DNA of 7,208 nt from positions 1-7,208 of the forward strand of contig SEHC01000294.1 of NCBI GenBank assembly GCA_004173415.1. The letters are read 5' to 3'. Shown here piece after piece: positions 6,578-7,208 of the stretch. The stretch's first letter is position 1. Each line of letters opens with the position of its first letter. The DNA is from Lysobacteraceae bacterium (GTDB taxonomy: Bacteria; Pseudomonadota; Gammaproteobacteria; Xanthomonadales; Xanthomonadaceae). The notes below the pieces were generated by a model. The model did no database searches and was not told the DNA's origin. It saw nothing but the letters and a program-made list of their open reading frames with translations. A program made the position numbers and the translations under genes.

Positions 6578-6826
6578 ATGAGCCGTTTCGCCAGCTTCCG
6601 CGAGTTCTACCCGTTCTACCTGCAGGAACACAGCAACCGGGTTTCGCGCCGCCTGCACTTCATCGGCAGCTGGGGCGTGCTGGCCTTCTGCGGATACGGG
6701 TTCGCCTGGGTCGGCCATTTCTTCTTCGAAAAGAACCGGCCCGCCACCTTCCGCCACCCGCTGTATTCGTTCGCTGGCGACTGGGTGATGTTCAAGGACA
6801 TCCTGCTGGGGCGGATCAAGCTGTAG
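6578..6826 (+). CDS. DUF962 (Mpo1-like) family membrane protein, apparently internally shortened
   Basis: Small protein of the DUF962/Mpo1-like family. Bacterial members are uncharacterised; yeast Mpo1 is an Fe(II)-dependent dioxygenase in fatty-acid alpha-oxidation. It has 82 residues, against about 100 for short bacterial members. The ATG is well supported by AGGGGGG ending four bases upstream. Conserved parts are present: FREFYPFYLQEHSN, RRLHFIGS with the first histidine-containing motif, GYGFAWVGHFFFEKNRPATF, and HPLYSFAGDWVMFKDILLGRI. Odd point: GVLA runs straight into FCGYGFAW. Homologues as I recall them carry about 20 extra, mostly hydrophobic residues there, completing a membrane hairpin. 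The gap is in frame, so the ends survive, but one membrane segment seems lost. The 3' end overlaps the convergent DUF486 gene by 11 bases. Function here is unknown. Confidence 0.8.
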   Translation: MSRFASFREFYPFYLQEHSNRVSRRLHFIGSWGVLAFCGYGFAWVGHFFFEKNRPATFRHPLYSFAGDWVMFKDILLGRIKL

Positions 6827-7175
6827 CTGCGGTTGCCGGCTCGTAGAACATCAGGAACGCGGCACCCACGATCAGCACGAAGGCCGCGTAGTGGTTCCAC
6901 TTGAGCGGCTGGCCCAGGTACCAGGTGGAGAAGCCGGCGAACACCAGCAGGGTCAGGATTTCCTGGATGGTCTTCAGCTGGACCACCGTGTACACCGTGC
7001 TGCCCAGGCGGTTGGCCGGCACCATCAGGGTGTACTCGAAGAAGGCGATTCCCCAGCTGGCCAGGATGGCCAGCAGCAGGGGCGAGCTCTTGTACTTGAG
7101 GTGTCCGTACCAGGCAAAGGTCATGAAGACGTTGGAGCCGAGCAGCAACAGCAGGGGCAGCAGGCGGGCGGTCAT
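6816..7175 (-). CDS. DUF486 family small integral membrane protein (DMT superfamily)
   Basis: Length is 119 residues, normal for DUF486, a compact four-helix membrane family placed in the drug/metabolite transporter superfamily; its substrate is unknown. Four hydrophobic segments are visible: about 4-22, 31-51 (PLLLAILASWGIAFFEYTLM), 70-87 and 94-111. Family-typical stretches are SNVFMTFAWYGHLKYK, SWGIAFFEYTLMVPANRLG, QLKTIQEILTL and the ending FLMFYEPA. The start at 7175 fits the family N-terminus, although no good Shine-Dalgarno site is seen upstream (the bases just before it read CGCCCC). The last few codons (ATAATA-stop) lie over the end of the convergent DUF962 gene. It looks intact. Confidence 0.88.
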   Translation of the reverse strand: MTARLLPLLLLLGSNVFMTFAWYGHLKYKSSPLLLAILASWGIAFFEYTLMVPANRLGSTVYTVVQLKTIQEILTLLVFAGFSTWYLGQPLKWNHYAAFVLIVGAAFLMFYEPATAATA

Positions 7176-7208
7176 GGGGCGAATCGGCAGGGGCGGAAGC
7201 GGAAGCCT

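Noticed and set aside
7187..7208. Repeated GCGGAA units at the right edge
   Set aside because: Two short units only, cut by the window end and too small to separate from composition.
1..7208. Novel defence, toxin-antitoxin, retroelement or secondary-metabolite system
   Set aside because: All coding space is taken by recognisable housekeeping families. MazG here is the ordinary two-domain NTP pyrophosphohydrolase with no mazEF neighbour, and no unexplained stretch over 100 bases remains.

Overview
The window is about two-thirds G+C, densely packed and entirely chromosomal in character. The proteins and their order (metB-hom; bioA-rsmE; nudE-cysQ-mazG; a DUF962 gene; a DUF486 gene) look like a gammaproteobacterium of the Xanthomonadaceae/Lysobacteraceae (Xanthomonas, Lysobacter, Luteimonas, Pseudoxanthomonas type). 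That assignment is from recall of family sequences, not from a search. No tRNA, rRNA, CRISPR array, transposase, phage gene or attachment site was seen.

Layout. Bases 1-2063 (+) hold the 3' part of metB and, overlapping it by ATGA, hom: the methionine branch from homoserine. A 48-base convergent gap (2064-2111) with a hairpin separates these from the minus-strand pair rsmE (2112-2846) and bioA (2843-4247), which also overlap by ATGA. bioA reads divergently from a plus-strand cluster with overlapping genes: nudE (4322-4885), cysQ (4873-5670) and mazG (5663-6484). After a 93-base gap with two small hairpins comes a short DUF962 gene (6578-6826, +). It converges with and overlaps a DUF486 membrane-protein gene (6816-7175, -). 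The last 33 bases are the upstream region of that gene.

How the genes work together. metB and hom feed methionine synthesis. bioA makes 7,8-diaminopelargonate for biotin, and rsmE methylates 16S rRNA. nudE, cysQ and mazG form a coherent nucleotide-housekeeping set: Nudix hydrolysis of ADP-sugar/dinucleotide compounds, PAP/PAPS dephosphorylation, and NTP pyrophosphohydrolysis.

What is unusual is damage, not a new system. (1) bioA is broken by a perfect 37-bp head-to-tail duplication (3337-3373 and 3374-3410) spanning the codons of the PLP lysine. Removing one copy restores a full-length BioA. (2) hom lacks, in frame, roughly 40-60 residues of its Rossmann domain between the ANSR strand and the WL-x-RGVHVVTANK segment. 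(3) The DUF962 protein lacks, in frame, about 20 residues including a hydrophobic segment. Three indels in otherwise well-conserved housekeeping genes within 7 kb could be real gene decay or an error of sequencing or assembly; the sequence alone cannot say which. I found no convincing undescribed biological system here.
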